64,000 nucleotides of DNA from Nitrosomonas sp. Nm166. GTDB taxonomy: Bacteria; Pseudomonadota; Gammaproteobacteria; Burkholderiales; Nitrosomonadaceae. The position numbers and the translations under genes are program-made. Below are positions 18,131 through 27,153 of the stretch, one piece after another; within the stretch, counting starts at the first letter, position 1; every line of letters starts with the position of its first letter. The stretch covers positions 1 through 64,000 of the forward strand of contig NZ_FONE01000006.1 in assembly GCF_900112825.1 (NCBI RefSeq), in the 5' to 3' direction. A model generated the notes under the pieces. The model saw nothing but the letters and a program-made list of their open reading frames with translations. It was not told the DNA's origin and searched no databases.

Positions 18131-19258
18131 TCACATCCATTTTTTCCTTTTGAAGAAAATAAGTAAGCCCGCGCCAACCATAATAAAGATTACCCATACG
18201 GCAGGATAAGCCCAGCGCCATTTTAATTCTGGCATGTATTCAAAATTCATGCCATAAATACCAGCGATAAAAGTCAGCGGTATGAAAATGGATGCAAAAA
18301 TAGTCAAAATTTTCATTGTTTCATTCAATTTATTACTAATACTAGAAAGATAAATATCGTGCATGGCAGAAATTCTTTCCCGATAAGACTCGAGAGAATC
18401 TGTGACACGGAGGACGTGGTCATAAACATCCCCATAATATCGTAATGTTCTTTCCTGCAGTAAAGGCATATCTGTACGTAGGATGGTTGCTAGCAACTCA
18501 CGTAAAGGGGAAATATTACGTTTCATGGAAATTAAGCTGCGTCGAATTTGTTGCACGGTTTCCAGCATTTCTTTACTGGAATTGAACAATATATTGTCTT
18601 CCAGGGGATCGAGGATTTCATCCAATCTGTCTTCTACAAAAAAATACTCATCAACAACGGTATCGAGAATGACGTAAGCAAGATAATCACTGCCCAATTG
18701 TCGCAAGCGACCATTAGTGGTTTGCAAGTGGCTGTAAATGGGTTCAAGTGTGTCATCTGCTTTTTCTTTGAAAGTAATGACATACTTAGCCAATAGTAGA
18801 ATGCTGATTTGCTCATACTGTAGGCCAAAATTTTTTTCTGGATTGATACTGATACCTTTAATGACCAGATAAAGAAAATCGTCATACTCCTCCAATTTAG
18901 GTCGCTGATGTGTACTTAAAATATCTTCCAGCACCAGAGGATGAATATTCAGTTCTTGGCCAATAGCTTCGACGACCTTAACATCGCTTAATCCATCTAT
19001 ATTTACCCAGGTAATCAGTTCGGCGTTTTTTAACTGTCTTAATTCTGTAATTGAATGGATTTTGTGCTGTATCAGGATATCGGCATTATATTGAGTGACT
19101 GAAATTTTGCATTCCGTTACGTGCTTTCTCCCAATATGTACTAATGTTCCTGGCGGAAGGCCGGATTTATCTGCCGCACTGCCTAAAACTGATTTGTTGG
19201 TTTGATGACGCAAGCGGCGCCGTGACGGTAAAGTAGAATTCATAATAAGCTTACCCAA
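18131..19258 (-). CDS. corA: CorA-type magnesium/cobalt transporter
   Basis: Pentameric inner-membrane channel for Mg2+ (also Co2+/Ni2+). It has 375 residues: a large cytoplasmic domain and two C-terminal membrane helices. The selectivity motif GMN is at 336-338 (GIYGMNFEYMPE), between TM1 (about 314-334) and TM2 (about 352-368), with a basic end KRKKWM. The N-terminal PPGTLVHIG phrase places it in the Thermotoga-type CorA branch. Start could be M1 or M6; no ribosome site decides it. It lies beside the two-component pair but on its own transcript. Confidence 0.95.
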   Translation of the reverse strand: MGKLIMNSTLPSRRRLRHQTNKSVLGSAADKSGLPPGTLVHIGRKHVTECKISVTQYNADILIQHKIHSITELRQLKNAELITWVNIDGLSDVKVVEAIGQELNIHPLVLEDILSTHQRPKLEEYDDFLYLVIKGISINPEKNFGLQYEQISILLLAKYVITFKEKADDTLEPIYSHLQTTNGRLRQLGSDYLAYVILDTVVDEYFFVEDRLDEILDPLEDNILFNSSKEMLETVQQIRRSLISMKRNISPLRELLATILRTDMPLLQERTLRYYGDVYDHVLRVTDSLESYRERISAMHDIYLSSISNKLNETMKILTIFASIFIPLTFIAGIYGMNFEYMPELKWRWAYPAVWVIFIMVGAGLLIFFKRKKWM

Positions 19259-19414
19259 AATAGTTAACTAAGGTGCTTATTCTAAGAGCTTTGCTTACAA
19301 TTGAGGAGAATCACTCAACAAAAGAGAGAATAAAGAATATAACTGATCGTTAAAGGTCAGGAAAGCAGCTGATAGTGAAATGCATGGAAACGAATCATGA
19401 AAATCCTGCTAAGG

Positions 19415-19600
19415 TTATGTAGATGGATCAGATTTGCTAAGGTAATTGATTTGATTTGCAATTCTGCCATTTTGCAGGGAGCACCAGTCTTGCCACACCT
19501 TACGGGCTTCTTCGACATCGCTGAATGTCCAGAGTACTACACCATCTTCAGTCATTAAGGTTGCCATTTTGTTCGGCCATTCTTTAATTAAGCAATACAT
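19415..19600 (-). CDS. Small protein of unknown function
   Basis: 61 residues, no signal peptide, no membrane segment. Three tryptophans and a pattern of alternating hydrophobic and charged residues (LMTEDGVVLWTFSDVEEAR) suggest a small folded alpha/beta protein. A good Shine-Dalgarno AGGAGA lies 6 nt before the ATG, which is the main reason to believe the gene. I do not recognise the family. It is divergent from the downstream DUF2780-like lipoprotein gene. Confidence 0.6.
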   Translation of the reverse strand: MYCLIKEWPNKMATLMTEDGVVLWTFSDVEEARKVWQDWCSLQNGRIANQINYLSKSDPST

Positions 19601-19779
19601 TATTTTCTCCTATATTTAGTAGTAAGAGAAAGCTTAATCAGTCAACGTGAAGATCTGATGACAGAAATATGAAGAATTCATGACAATGCACATATTATGT
19701 GGTACTAAAGATTCATTAATGGCATGCTATTAATTGAAATATTAATTATTATCGCTTTCCATTTTTATAAGGAGTTATC

Positions 19780-20334
19780 ATGAATAAAATAAATGTCCAA
19801 TTAGGTACTTTAATAATATTTATATCTATCGTGGGTTGTGAAACTACTGGCAAGCCGAGCAGCTCCTCAAGCACGGTAGATCAGAGTCTTTCAACAATAG
19901 AAGATGTAGTCCAAAGCAGTACAGCCGCCGTTACAAGTCCAACAGGGATCAGCCAAATTGGCCTAGTCGATATTTTGGTGCATCGGTTAGGTGTGTCACC
20001 CCAACAAGCATTAGGAGGTGCAGGAGCGATTTTCCAGGTGGCTCAAAGCAATATGGACCCACAAGCATTTGCCACATTGTCTAAATCTATCCCCGGAATG
20101 AGCACGATGCTGGGCGCAGCGCCTGCCATGTCTGGATTGGGTGGCTTATCTTCTATAGCGGGAGGATCAAGTAGCACGGTAGCCAATGTATCCGGACTGG
20201 CCGCATCATTCCAACAACTGAATCTCTCCCCAGACATGGTGGGTCGATTTATTCCCGTTGTAACAAATTATGTAAGACAAACCAGTGATCAGGCAACAGC
20301 CGATCTGCTGCAATCAGCTTTGACAGCACGCTAA
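19780..20334 (+). CDS. DUF2780-like lipoprotein
   Basis: 184 residues. The N-terminus MNKINVQLGTLIIFISIVGC is a lipoprotein signal with lipobox IVGC. The mature part starts with a Ser/Thr-rich linker, then a region matching the DUF2780 (VcgC/VcgE-like) pattern: LVDILVHRLGVSPQQALGGA, GAIFQVAQ, FATLSKSIPGMSTMLGAAP, ending in a second helical block with FIPVVTNYVRQ. The family has no assigned function. AAGGAG sits 6 nt before the ATG, and a strong terminator follows at 20365, so it is a single-gene unit. Confidence 0.85.
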   Translation: MNKINVQLGTLIIFISIVGCETTGKPSSSSSTVDQSLSTIEDVVQSSTAAVTSPTGISQIGLVDILVHRLGVSPQQALGGAGAIFQVAQSNMDPQAFATLSKSIPGMSTMLGAAPAMSGLGGLSSIAGGSSSTVANVSGLAASFQQLNLSPDMVGRFIPVVTNYVRQTSDQATADLLQSALTAR

Positions 20335-20364
20335 GTTAAGAGTTGGAGTCTAAGACGGAAAAGA

Positions 20365-20394
20365 GGGGCAAATGATGATTTGCCCCTATATTTT
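20365..20394 (+). terminator. Intrinsic terminator of the DUF2780-like gene
   Basis: GGGGCAAAT at 20365-20373 pairs with ATTTGCCCC at 20378-20386 around a 4-nt GATG loop. The downstream TATATTTT is a moderate T-rich tail. It begins 30 nt after the lipoprotein stop codon. Confidence 0.85.
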
Positions 20395-21298
20395 GGTTTT
20401 GGGCCGGATTTATCGGGCAGTCAATGAAGGGCCTGCTTTGCAACCGCTAATCATTTCATTCATCGGTTAGATAAAAAGCCAGTGACTTGATTCTTAAAAC
20501 ATATAATTGTATACGGATAGTTACATTTATTGACTTATATAAGTTATAAGTTAATGCAGGTCAAGCGCTAATAGAGGTGGATTGTAAATATTTATTAAAA
20601 ATTCTTTGCCTGATCTATCTGTCATAATAAAAAGTAATGCGGTACCTTAATGCATTTTTCAGGTATTTCAATATTTACATAGCTGCGCGGAGCATCGAGA
20701 AGAAGTGATGTGGGTGAGTTAAATCGAACCCGGCATAGAACGTTTATTCTGAAATTGCAATTAGCTATGTACATTAAAAAATGCCTATCTCAGCAGATTT
20801 TAATGTTTATTAAAACAATTAATGTGGCTGAAGATGACCGTAGATATTTGATGATTGGGTATGCGATTAAGAATTCTTGTTTCCGCTTCAAAATGATATG
20901 AATCATGCTTTTTTATGATGCAATAAGAATTCATATTTTATTAATTAAAGCCAATGAGGCTGACGCAATATGAGCTTCTTAATATCCATCAATCAGAGAT
21001 TTCACCCGGATGGTGTGCCGTTATATAAAAATGATATTGAACCTGCCGTAAATTACTTGTCACCTGATTGCAAAATAGAAAGAGAATCTTGCGTCCGGAT
21101 TGAAATATCAACTGCGCTGTTCGAAGTCATTGGAAGGATGAACGATTGCGGTAAAATTGCGGCCTGTTGGATTGGACAATCAAGGGTTGTAGGAGCAATT
21201 AAATAAATAGCTAATACGTGAGTTTGAGAAACGGATAACTATACTCACTAAATCAATTGCATAAATTTATTTTGCTTCAATAAAACTCATAAGTCCAG
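20395..21298. other. Gene-poor AT-rich stretch
   Basis: About 0.9 kb with no convincing conserved gene between a terminator and a broken kinase fragment. The composition is AT-rich with many short stops in all frames. One short open frame at 20970-21206 is listed separately. The stretch may be the decayed 5' part of the kinase gene whose 3' end is still recognisable at 21299-21591, but I could not identify dimerisation-domain or membrane-segment remains. Confidence 0.5.
20970..21206 (+). CDS. Doubtful small ORF
   Basis: 78 codons from an ATG with GAGG about 10 nt upstream. The product is not clearly hydrophobic, has four cysteines, and matches nothing I recognise. It lies in a stretch that appears to be decaying, directly upstream of a kinase fragment, so it may be a remnant or chance ORF rather than a gene. 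Confidence 0.25.
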   Translation: MSFLISINQRFHPDGVPLYKNDIEPAVNYLSPDCKIERESCVRIEISTALFEVIGRMNDCGKIAACWIGQSRVVGAIK

Positions 21299-21591
21299 GA
21301 TCTTAGAATCATTCAGGAGGTTTTTATCAACATAACCCGGCATTCGCAAGCCACTCGTGTGCATGTTGAGCTTATTGAGACCGAGGACAGGATTGTCATT
21401 ATCATTAAAGTAAATGGTATCGACATCAAGTAATTAAAAATTTTTGATCCGAATCTTTTGGAATAATTGGCATGAATGAGAGAGCACAAAAATTTGGCGG
21501 TAAGTTGGAGATAGCGGGAATTCCCTCGCAGAGCAGTATGATAACATTGAAAATATCGTCAGCTAACGCAGTAGCATTTGCTGGGAATTAA
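21299..21591 (+). pseudogene. Remnant of a NarX-type histidine kinase (ATPase domain)
   Basis: Two out-of-frame pieces match consecutive parts of a kinase ATPase domain. At 21302-21430 the frame reads LRIIQEVFINITRHSQATRV (N-box), then VHVELIETEDRIVIIIKVNG, a damaged G1 box (VNGIDI where DNGxGI is expected), and stops at 21431-21433. At 21451-21588, in another frame, it reads ESFGIIGMNERAQKFGGKLE followed by IAGIPSQSSMITLKI, the usual kinase C-terminus, ending at TAA 21589-21591, two bases before the regulator ATG. No start codon, phospho-histidine box or upstream domains are visible. This is the decayed partner of the response regulator that follows. Confidence 0.85.
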
Positions 21592-21593
21592 TC

Positions 21594-22226
21594 ATGATTA
21601 AAGTTCTGATTGCCGATGATCATACTTTATTTCGTGAAGGGCTTAGAAGAATTCTCCATGAAACTGGAGACATTGAGGTTGTTGCCGAAGCGATGAATGG
21701 AAAGGATGTTCTGAAGAAAATACGGGAGTATGAGTGGGATATCGTTTTATTGGATATCAACTTGCCTGATGTCAATGGGCTGGATGTTCTGAAAAGAATT
21801 TTATCAGCGGATGCTGCTTCGTGTATTCTTGTTTTAAGCATGTATTCAGAGGAAGAGTATGCAGTCAGGGCCATTCGCGCCGGAGCTTCCGGATATTTGA
21901 CGAAAGATAGTCCAATCGATTTGCTTATTCATGTGATTCGTCGCCTTGCTAAAGGGGGTAAATACGTTAATCCTGAACTGGCAGAGAAGCTTTTGTTTAA
22001 TCCGGGTCTAGATTCGGACAAATTAGCTCATGTTACCTTTTCGGATCGGGAATTTCATGTTTTTAAGCTCATCGTTGCTGGCGAATCTTTAACATCGATA
22101 GCCAATAAACTATCACTCAGCGTCAAAACCGTCAGCACTTATCGATCCCGTATTCTGGAAAAAATGAACATGAAGAATAATGCGCAATTGGTTCGGTATG
22201 CGATTCAACATCGACTGGTAGAATGA
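21594..22226 (+). CDS. NarL-family response regulator, orphaned
   Basis: 210 residues. The receiver has D8 and D9, phospho-acceptor D54 (IVLLDINLP), the Ser of LVLSMYSEEE and the Lys of GYLTKDSP. The C-terminal LuxR-type helix-turn-helix is intact (VTFSDREFHVFKLIVAGESL, TSIANKLSLSVKTVSTYRSR). All key residues are present, so the protein should still accept phosphate. Its kinase gene directly upstream is broken, so it must use another kinase or a small phosphodonor, or act unphosphorylated. It converges on the hydrolase gene with a 6-nt gap. Confidence 0.93.
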   Translation: MIKVLIADDHTLFREGLRRILHETGDIEVVAEAMNGKDVLKKIREYEWDIVLLDINLPDVNGLDVLKRILSADAASCILVLSMYSEEEYAVRAIRAGASGYLTKDSPIDLLIHVIRRLAKGGKYVNPELAEKLLFNPGLDSDKLAHVTFSDREFHVFKLIVAGESLTSIANKLSLSVKTVSTYRSRILEKMNMKNNAQLVRYAIQHRLVE

Positions 22227-22232
22227 GGTTTA

Positions 22233-22868
22233 TTAGATTTTCTGGGTAAAAGTTTTTAATATGAGCTGCTTGAGTACTGCCAGCTTGCCATGAAAGAAAT
22301 GTTCAGCGCCAGGTATAAAAACGATTGGTTGTGACTGAGGGGTTGCCCACGCCAGCAAGGTTTCTGGCAATACGATATCATCTTTGTTCCCATGAATAAT
22401 CAAGGCAAACTGAGTTGCTTCTGGCACGGCCGGTGCATTCTGATTAGCAACAGACGGTGCCACCAGAATGAGAAATTCGGGATTAAGCCTCTTCGCAGCA
22501 TGCAATTGAATTGCGCCACCGAATGAGAAGCCTGATAGCAGTAGTGGTAGATCGGTTGGATAATTGCTGAATTGGTGACGGATTGCCTGGGCAATTGTAA
22601 TCACATCTTCTATTTCGCCGATTCCATGATCAAATCTGCCTTCACTTTGGCCCACGCCACGAAAATTAAATTTGGCTGTGATAAATTCAAGCTCTAGCAT
22701 AGTGTTGAATAATGTATATACAACCTTATTATCCATTGTTCCGCCGTGTAAGGGATGTGGATGTGCAATAAGGGCAATGCCTTTCGGCATTGATTCTGGT
22801 TCTCCTAGAATCACCTCGAGTTTCCCGGCAGGGCCATCTATGAAAAACTTCTGAAGAGTGGGATTCAA
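22233..22868 (-). CDS. Alpha/beta hydrolase, small serine-hydrolase type
   Basis: 211 residues. Near the N-terminus is AHPHPLHGGTMDNKVVYTL, typical of a widespread proteobacterial alpha/beta hydrolase group. The nucleophile elbow is GFSFGG (Ser about 118), and a late GAEHFFHGK supplies the probable catalytic histidine, with an aspartate in HGNKDDIV. No signal peptide, so cytoplasmic. Substrate unknown; similar proteins are often annotated as dienelactone-hydrolase-like or CocE/NonD-type. The next gene downstream on this strand is a separate regulator on the opposite strand. Confidence 0.88.
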   Translation of the reverse strand: MNPTLQKFFIDGPAGKLEVILGEPESMPKGIALIAHPHPLHGGTMDNKVVYTLFNTMLELEFITAKFNFRGVGQSEGRFDHGIGEIEDVITIAQAIRHQFSNYPTDLPLLLSGFSFGGAIQLHAAKRLNPEFLILVAPSVANQNAPAVPEATQFALIIHGNKDDIVLPETLLAWATPQSQPIVFIPGAEHFFHGKLAVLKQLILKTFTQKI

Positions 22869-22903
22869 GTAATATAACCTAGGGTGTCAAATTGGGTTGA
22901 ATT

Positions 22904-23212
22904 CTAAATTCTCAGGCGTTCAACGACCTTACCTTTGATCAGGTGCTCACTAATAATTTCATCAATATCATCTTTGTCGATATAGGTATACCACACCTCG
23001 TCAGGATAAATAACAATGACTGGGCCTTCGTCACAGCGATCCAAACAGCCCGCATTATTAATACGAATTTTGTGCTTGCCATCCAGTTTTAAAGATTTAA
23101 TACGCTGCTTGGCATAATCACGCAGTTCCTGGGCGCCAAAATTGCTACAACATTGAGCACCGCCTTCACGTTGATTAATGCAGAAGAAAACATGATACTG
23201 ATAATAACTCAT
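22904..23212 (-). CDS. Thioredoxin-like [2Fe-2S] ferredoxin
   Basis: From the ATG at 23212 the product is 102 residues. It begins MSYYQYHVFFCINQREGG, has CC in GGAQCCSNFG and a second pair in NAGCLDRCDEGP, i.e. four cysteines in the spacing used by thioredoxin-fold 2Fe-2S ferredoxins. The VIYPDEVWYT strand and the C-terminal IISEHLIKGK are also typical. The frame opens 37 codons further upstream, but that extension is basic and unlike the family, and lies in an oddly composed segment. It is a small cytoplasmic electron carrier; its partner is not evident. Confidence 0.9.
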   Translation of the reverse strand: MSYYQYHVFFCINQREGGAQCCSNFGAQELRDYAKQRIKSLKLDGKHKIRINNAGCLDRCDEGPVIVIYPDEVWYTYIDKDDIDEIISEHLIKGKVVERLRI

Positions 23213-23322
23213 AAGAATGTCATAGAAGATATTGTTATCTAAGCAAATTAATTGTTCTAAGGAAACGCTGGTTAATTGACTGCACGGGTGAATCGCTTCG
23301 TTGCGCGGTACTCGCTTCCTCA

Positions 23323-23391
23323 CTGATTAATATGTCTCGGTTGCTGCGTTCCGTGCGCCTCGCGCTTCATCACGTTCGCCGAATTAATCAG
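23323..23391. repeat. GC-rich islet bounded by a 9-bp inverted repeat
   Basis: CTGATTAAT at 23323-23331 and ATTAATCAG at 23383-23391 are exact reverse complements bounding a 51-nt segment that is clearly more GC-rich than its surroundings (for example GTTCCGTGCGCCTCGCGC). The GC-rich sequence extends left to about 23290. It lies between the ferredoxin and ubiB genes and may be a small repeated or inserted element. Confidence 0.45.
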
Positions 23392-23464
23392 CGTTTCCCT
23401 GAATATAGCTAAGTATTCCGTGGATTCAGCAATGATCATTTTTGACCAATATTTTTATAACTAA

Positions 23465-24979
23465 TCACTGGAATATTTGCCAAAACAGTAGTCCAGCCAG
23501 CAGGATGGCAATAAGCGCCAGCAGGCGATTCTGACGCTTCTCTTCAATGACCAGGTCAGTTATCCTTTTTTCCAGTGTATGATTGCGGTTTTCAGCAAAA
23601 GCCTGATGTATCAGGCGTGGAAACTCAGGCAAAATAATCGCCCAGTTTGGAGCTTCCTTTTGTATGCGGCTAGTAAATCCACCTAACCCAATTTGTTCAG
23701 ACATCCAATGTTCCAGAAAAGGTTTGGCTGTTTTCCATAAATCCAGGTCCGGATCCAGATCACGCCCCAACCCCTCAACGTTAAGCAGTGTTTTTTGCAG
23801 TAATACCAATTGCGGTTGAATTTCTACATTGAATTGGCGGGAAGCTTGAAAAAGTTGCATTAAAACGCGCCCAAATGAAATTTCCTTTAACGGCTTATCA
23901 AAAATGGGCTCACAGACAGCTCGAATAGCTGCTTCAAAATCATCTACCCGCGTATCTTTAGGTGCCCATCCAGCCTCAACGTGTGCTTGTGCAACGCGCC
24001 CGTAATCACGGCGAAAAAAAGCCAGAAAGTTTTGTGCCAGATAATTCTTGTCTTGATCGCTGAGTGTTCCCATAATGCCAAAATCGACCGCAATATATCG
24101 GCCATCTTTTCCGACAAAGATATTCCCCGGATGCATATCGGCATGGAAATATCCATCTCGAAATACTTGCGTAAAAAATATTTCTACCCCGACACGTGCC
24201 AATTGAGGTATGTCAATACCTTGTTCTCTTAACGTATAGACATGGCTGATAGGAGTGCCTTTAACGCGCTCCATTACCATTACATTATTACGGCAGTAAT
24301 CCCAATAAACTTCGGGTACTAATAACAGGGGAGAATAAAGAAAATTACGGCGCAACTGACTGCAGTTGGCTGCTTCACGCAGAAGATCAAGCTCATCATC
24401 CAAATGCCGTGCAAACTCTGAAACTACTTGGCGTAACTTTAGACGTTTGCCGTCGGCCCAAAGTACTTCAGCCAACCATGCGCCTGTGTCCATTAATGCA
24501 ACGTCATGCATAATAATAGGCGCCAGATTAGGGCGCAGTATTTTTACAGCCACTTCGGTTCCATCATGTAGTACGGCAAAATGTACCTGCGCAACCGATG
24601 CGCTGGCTATGGGTATCGCATCAAACTTAAAAAATACTTCATGGACTCTTCGTTCATATACTTTTTCTAATGTTGTCAATACAAGATCAGAAGAGAAAGG
24701 GGGTACCTGATCTTGAAGTTTAGCCAACTCATCGGCGATATCGTGAGGTAAAAGATCTCGCCGAGTCGACAGCATTTGGCCGAATTTGACAAAGATAGGA
24801 CCCAATGTTTCTAAAGCCAAGCGTAATCTTTCCCCGCGCGGTTTATCCAATTTTCGCCAGAAAGTGAGCCTTCTTACAATTATCCGTAAAAATCTCAATC
24901 GACTATGACTAAGAACAAACTCGTCTAATCCGAATTGAAAAGCAACAAGCTGGATCTTTAGTAAGCGAAATAGGCGCAT
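23465..24979 (-). CDS. ubiB: Ubiquinone biosynthesis protein UbiB (ABC1/ADCK family)
   Basis: 504-residue atypical protein-kinase-like ATPase needed for ubiquinone synthesis. [20 protein letters not shown] then [13 protein letters not shown] contains the family KxGQ signature. An alanine-rich nucleotide loop appears as [10 protein letters not shown], and the catalytic/metal region as [11 protein letters not shown] and AVDFGIMG. The C-terminus has a membrane helix (about 480-503, [18 protein letters not shown]), fitting inner-membrane anchoring. ubiJ lies 135 nt upstream on the same strand, so the two probably form an operon; ubiE is not in the window. Confidence 0.96.
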   Translation of the reverse strand: MRLFRLLKIQLVAFQFGLDEFVLSHSRLRFLRIIVRRLTFWRKLDKPRGERLRLALETLGPIFVKFGQMLSTRRDLLPHDIADELAKLQDQVPPFSSDLVLTTLEKVYERRVHEVFFKFDAIPIASASVAQVHFAVLHDGTEVAVKILRPNLAPIIMHDVALMDTGAWLAEVLWADGKRLKLRQVVSEFARHLDDELDLLREAANCSQLRRNFLYSPLLLVPEVYWDYCRNNVMVMERVKGTPISHVYTLREQGIDIPQLARVGVEIFFTQVFRDGYFHADMHPGNIFVGKDGRYIAVDFGIMGTLSDQDKNYLAQNFLAFFRRDYGRVAQAHVEAGWAPKDTRVDDFEAAIRAVCEPIFDKPLKEISFGRVLMQLFQASRQFNVEIQPQLVLLQKTLLNVEGLGRDLDPDLDLWKTAKPFLEHWMSEQIGLGGFTSRIQKEAPNWAIILPEFPRLIHQAFAENRNHTLEKRITDLVIEEKRQNRLLALIAILLAGLLFWQIFQ

Positions 24980-25114
24980 GGATATAAAAATTCGTCGGCT
25001 GGCATTTGTAAGTTGAAGGAGGTAATAAGATATTACATTTGTTCTTAATAAATATTATTTTTTATTGAATTGGAAGAGTTGGAAGGTAAATGTGTTCTGT
25101 TTAAGATTCGTTTA

Positions 25115-25702
25115 TTAAGCACTTTGTTGGGTTAATCTATTTAACCGCTGCTCGAGTTGCTCGGTATTTAGCTGTAAGTTTTTTACTTCCTGACTAAATT
25201 GATTGATTGCTGTAGGTTTTGTTAAAAATATATTTTCTTCTGTCCAGTACTCAACCAAGGCTTTAGATAGACGGTTAAAATTTTCTATTTTCCATTGTAT
25301 GAGATGTTTGCCAATATGACTTATACGATATGCAGGTATATCGCCAATTACTTTACTCAGATCATGTTCAAGAATCATGTTGAAATTGATTTGCTTGCTG
25401 ATATTGATTAATTCACTAGCAAAAAATCGGTTACCGCTTACTTTTATCAGCTTAAATGCAACTGATTCCCGAGCAAATATTCTGGCTAGAGTGAATGGAG
25501 ATAAAGTGAGTGCCGTATCAGCGCAAATACTATTATCAACTTGCTGTACTTCGCCCTCTGCATCAATAAGCATTTTGAAATTAACCAGAGGAGGTATTTG
25601 AATACAAACTGTTTGGCCGCTAAAAGACTGCAAACGTTTACACGCCCAGCCCTCGCTACGTAATACATAATTAATTGGTGCTGCTATGCCAAATGTTAAC
25701 AT
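25115..25702 (-). CDS. ubiJ: Ubiquinone biosynthesis accessory factor UbiJ
   Basis: 195 residues with an N-terminal SCP2-like lipid-binding domain (about 10-115) and a C-terminal amphipathic helix and coiled coil (EVKNLQLNTEQLEQRLNRL), the UbiJ layout. UbiJ works with UbiK to bring hydrophobic intermediates to the Ubi enzyme complex. Sequence identity to well-known UbiJ is not obvious by eye, so placement upstream of ubiB and the domain pattern are the main grounds. The start ATG lies in an AT-rich region with no strong ribosome site. Confidence 0.8.
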   Translation of the reverse strand: MLTFGIAAPINYVLRSEGWACKRLQSFSGQTVCIQIPPLVNFKMLIDAEGEVQQVDNSICADTALTLSPFTLARIFARESVAFKLIKVSGNRFFASELINISKQINFNMILEHDLSKVIGDIPAYRISHIGKHLIQWKIENFNRLSKALVEYWTEENIFLTKPTAINQFSQEVKNLQLNTEQLEQRLNRLTQQSA

Positions 25703-26142
25703 TATTATATTTGGAGTCTGAAAATTCTAATTAATAATATAAATAAAAAAGCTATTTATTATCGGGACTTGCATTAGTCATTGGTACATAAAGAAACAAA
25801 GTTTAAGTATAACGTCAGTTTTTTCTGTCCATGATTAGGTCCTATGAGTATAGCACCATAACTAATTATAAGGCGCCCTTACACTCATTATTAGCGGTTA
25901 CCGATTTGACTTTTTTGATAGAAGTGTGCGACAGGCCACAGTCATAATTTAAATATAGAGGTATATTTATTTCTTGTTTTCATCTTCTAAAATACTCAGT
26001 AAGTATTATATTGGAAGTCAAATTATCGCAATCTTTTCAGTATTGAAATCGAAAATGTAAAAATGGATTGATGCTTGGCTGAGGGAGGTGTTTTGCATTG
26101 AGTTTGTGGATTGTGATGAGTGACTTTATGACGAGGCCCTTT
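25703..26142 (+). ncRNA. Candidate non-coding RNA region
   Basis: About 440 bp with no plausible ORF on either strand, ending in a plus-oriented intrinsic terminator (26143-26174), although no plus-strand gene precedes it for many kilobases. This is the usual appearance of an intergenic small RNA. The 26070-26140 part is relatively G-rich, unlike the AT-rich sequence before it, and could be the RNA body. I found no convincing -10/-35 pair and no match to 6S, tmRNA, RNase P or SRP RNA. Alternatively the hairpin only marks the 3' end of the rlpA transcript from the other strand. Confidence 0.35.
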
Positions 26143-26174
26143 AATCCCTATTGCTTGCAATAGGGATTTTTTTT
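26143..26174 (+). terminator. Strong intrinsic terminator without a plus-strand gene
   Basis: AATCCCTATT at 26143-26152 pairs with AATAGGGATT at 26159-26168 around a 6-nt GCTTGC loop, followed by a T-run through 26174. Read on the minus strand the hairpin follows the rlpA stop by about 10 nt but is not followed by T residues, so the plus orientation is the better terminator. Confidence 0.8.
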
Positions 26175-26178
26175 GCAT

Positions 26179-27153
26179 CTAGTCAATTACCAATATGGGT
26201 TTAATGGCAAGGTGCTGAATAATGGTGCTAGCTGCTTGTCTTGCAAGTATTTGATCGGGATAGGGGCCTGCGTGTATTTTATACAGGCCATTATTTTTTG
26301 TGATATTGACGGAATTGTTCAGCCATGGGACTCTCTTGCGTACATGCGTGAGAAAGCTGTGAGCATTATCCGATGATCCAAATGCACCTAATTGCAGATA
26401 AATCATATTAATTTCCGAATTGCTGGCATTGACAGGCAATGTTGTGGCAATTGGTTCAGTTGTTGCCAGTTTAGTTGGAAAAATATTGCTGTCAGGTAAT
26501 ATACTTTCAACTTCAACCATACTGCTGCCATTTGCAAGTATTCCCAGTTTATAAGCAGCTGTATAGGAAAGGTCAATCAGGCGATCAGAGAGAAACGGTC
26601 CACGATCGTTGAGACGTACAATAATTGATTTGCCATTTTCCAAATTGGTTACCTTGGCATAGCTGGGTAGCGGCAAAGTGGGGTGTGCGGCTGTCATTTC
26701 ATACATATCATAAACTTCTCCTGAAGCAGTAGAGTTACCATGATAACGGCGACCATACCATGAAGCGACCCCACGCTCTTTATAAGGACGAAGTTCGGTC
26801 ATGGGTCTAAAATATTTTCCCATGGCTACATAAGGTTGCATATTAGCAAAGCGAAGCGGCTCAACTTTAGGTACAGCATCTGGAACCAAATGTAGATTAG
26901 GAGGCGGATTATCATCCGGCCCATCATCCAAATAATAGCCTCCCTCCCTTCTGGCAGCTGAGCCAGAATTTGAGTGAATTGCTGAAGAAGCCGAGGAATG
27001 CTTGTGTCTTAGCTTGTCACCATATTGAGGTGTACTGTTACAAGCTGTTAGCAATACAAAAATCAATGTCAATGCTAATCCAGAGACCAGCGATGCCATT
27101 TCAGGCAAATCAGGCTTACCTATTTTCGAAAATATTAAATAAATATTGATCAT
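26179..27153 (-). CDS. rlpA: Septal ring lytic transglycosylase RlpA
   Basis: 324 residues. An N-terminal lipoprotein signal (hydrophobic stretch then lipobox LLTAC near residue 38) anchors it, probably to the outer membrane. The double-psi beta-barrel holds the family motif GVASWYGRRYHGNSTASGE, MTAAHPTLP and VRLNDRGPF with the catalytic acidic residue. The C-terminal SPOR domain (about 240-324, IYLQLGAFGS) binds denuded septal peptidoglycan. The first ATG overlaps the rodA stop by 4 nt; an inner Met at residue 19 would give a more usual signal peptide. Last gene of the mre-mrd operon. Confidence 0.94.
   Translation of the reverse strand: MINIYLIFSKIGKPDLPEMASLVSGLALTLIFVLLTACNSTPQYGDKLRHKHSSASSAIHSNSGSAARREGGYYLDDGPDDNPPPNLHLVPDAVPKVEPLRFANMQPYVAMGKYFRPMTELRPYKERGVASWYGRRYHGNSTASGEVYDMYEMTAAHPTLPLPSYAKVTNLENGKSIIVRLNDRGPFLSDRLIDLSYTAAYKLGILANGSSMVEVESILPDSNIFPTKLATTEPIATTLPVNASNSEINMIYLQLGAFGSSDNAHSFLTHVRKRVPWLNNSVNITKNNGLYKIHAGPYPDQILARQAASTIIQHLAIKPILVID

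Noticed and set aside
20715-20740. tRNA-like GAACCCGGCAT stretch
   Set aside because: No acceptor stem or cloverleaf can be formed around it.
20710-20901. 63-codon ORF starting at GTG
   Set aside because: No ribosome binding site, no family resemblance, and it lies in a decaying AT-rich stretch; treated as chance.
21299-21591. Possibility that the kinase fragment is a small intact gene
   Set aside because: The N-box part and the C-terminal part are in different frames with a stop between, and no start codon precedes the first.
25703-26142. 6S RNA or tmRNA
   Set aside because: The conserved 6S closing-stem pattern and the tmRNA tag/tRNA-like ends are absent; left as an unnamed candidate.
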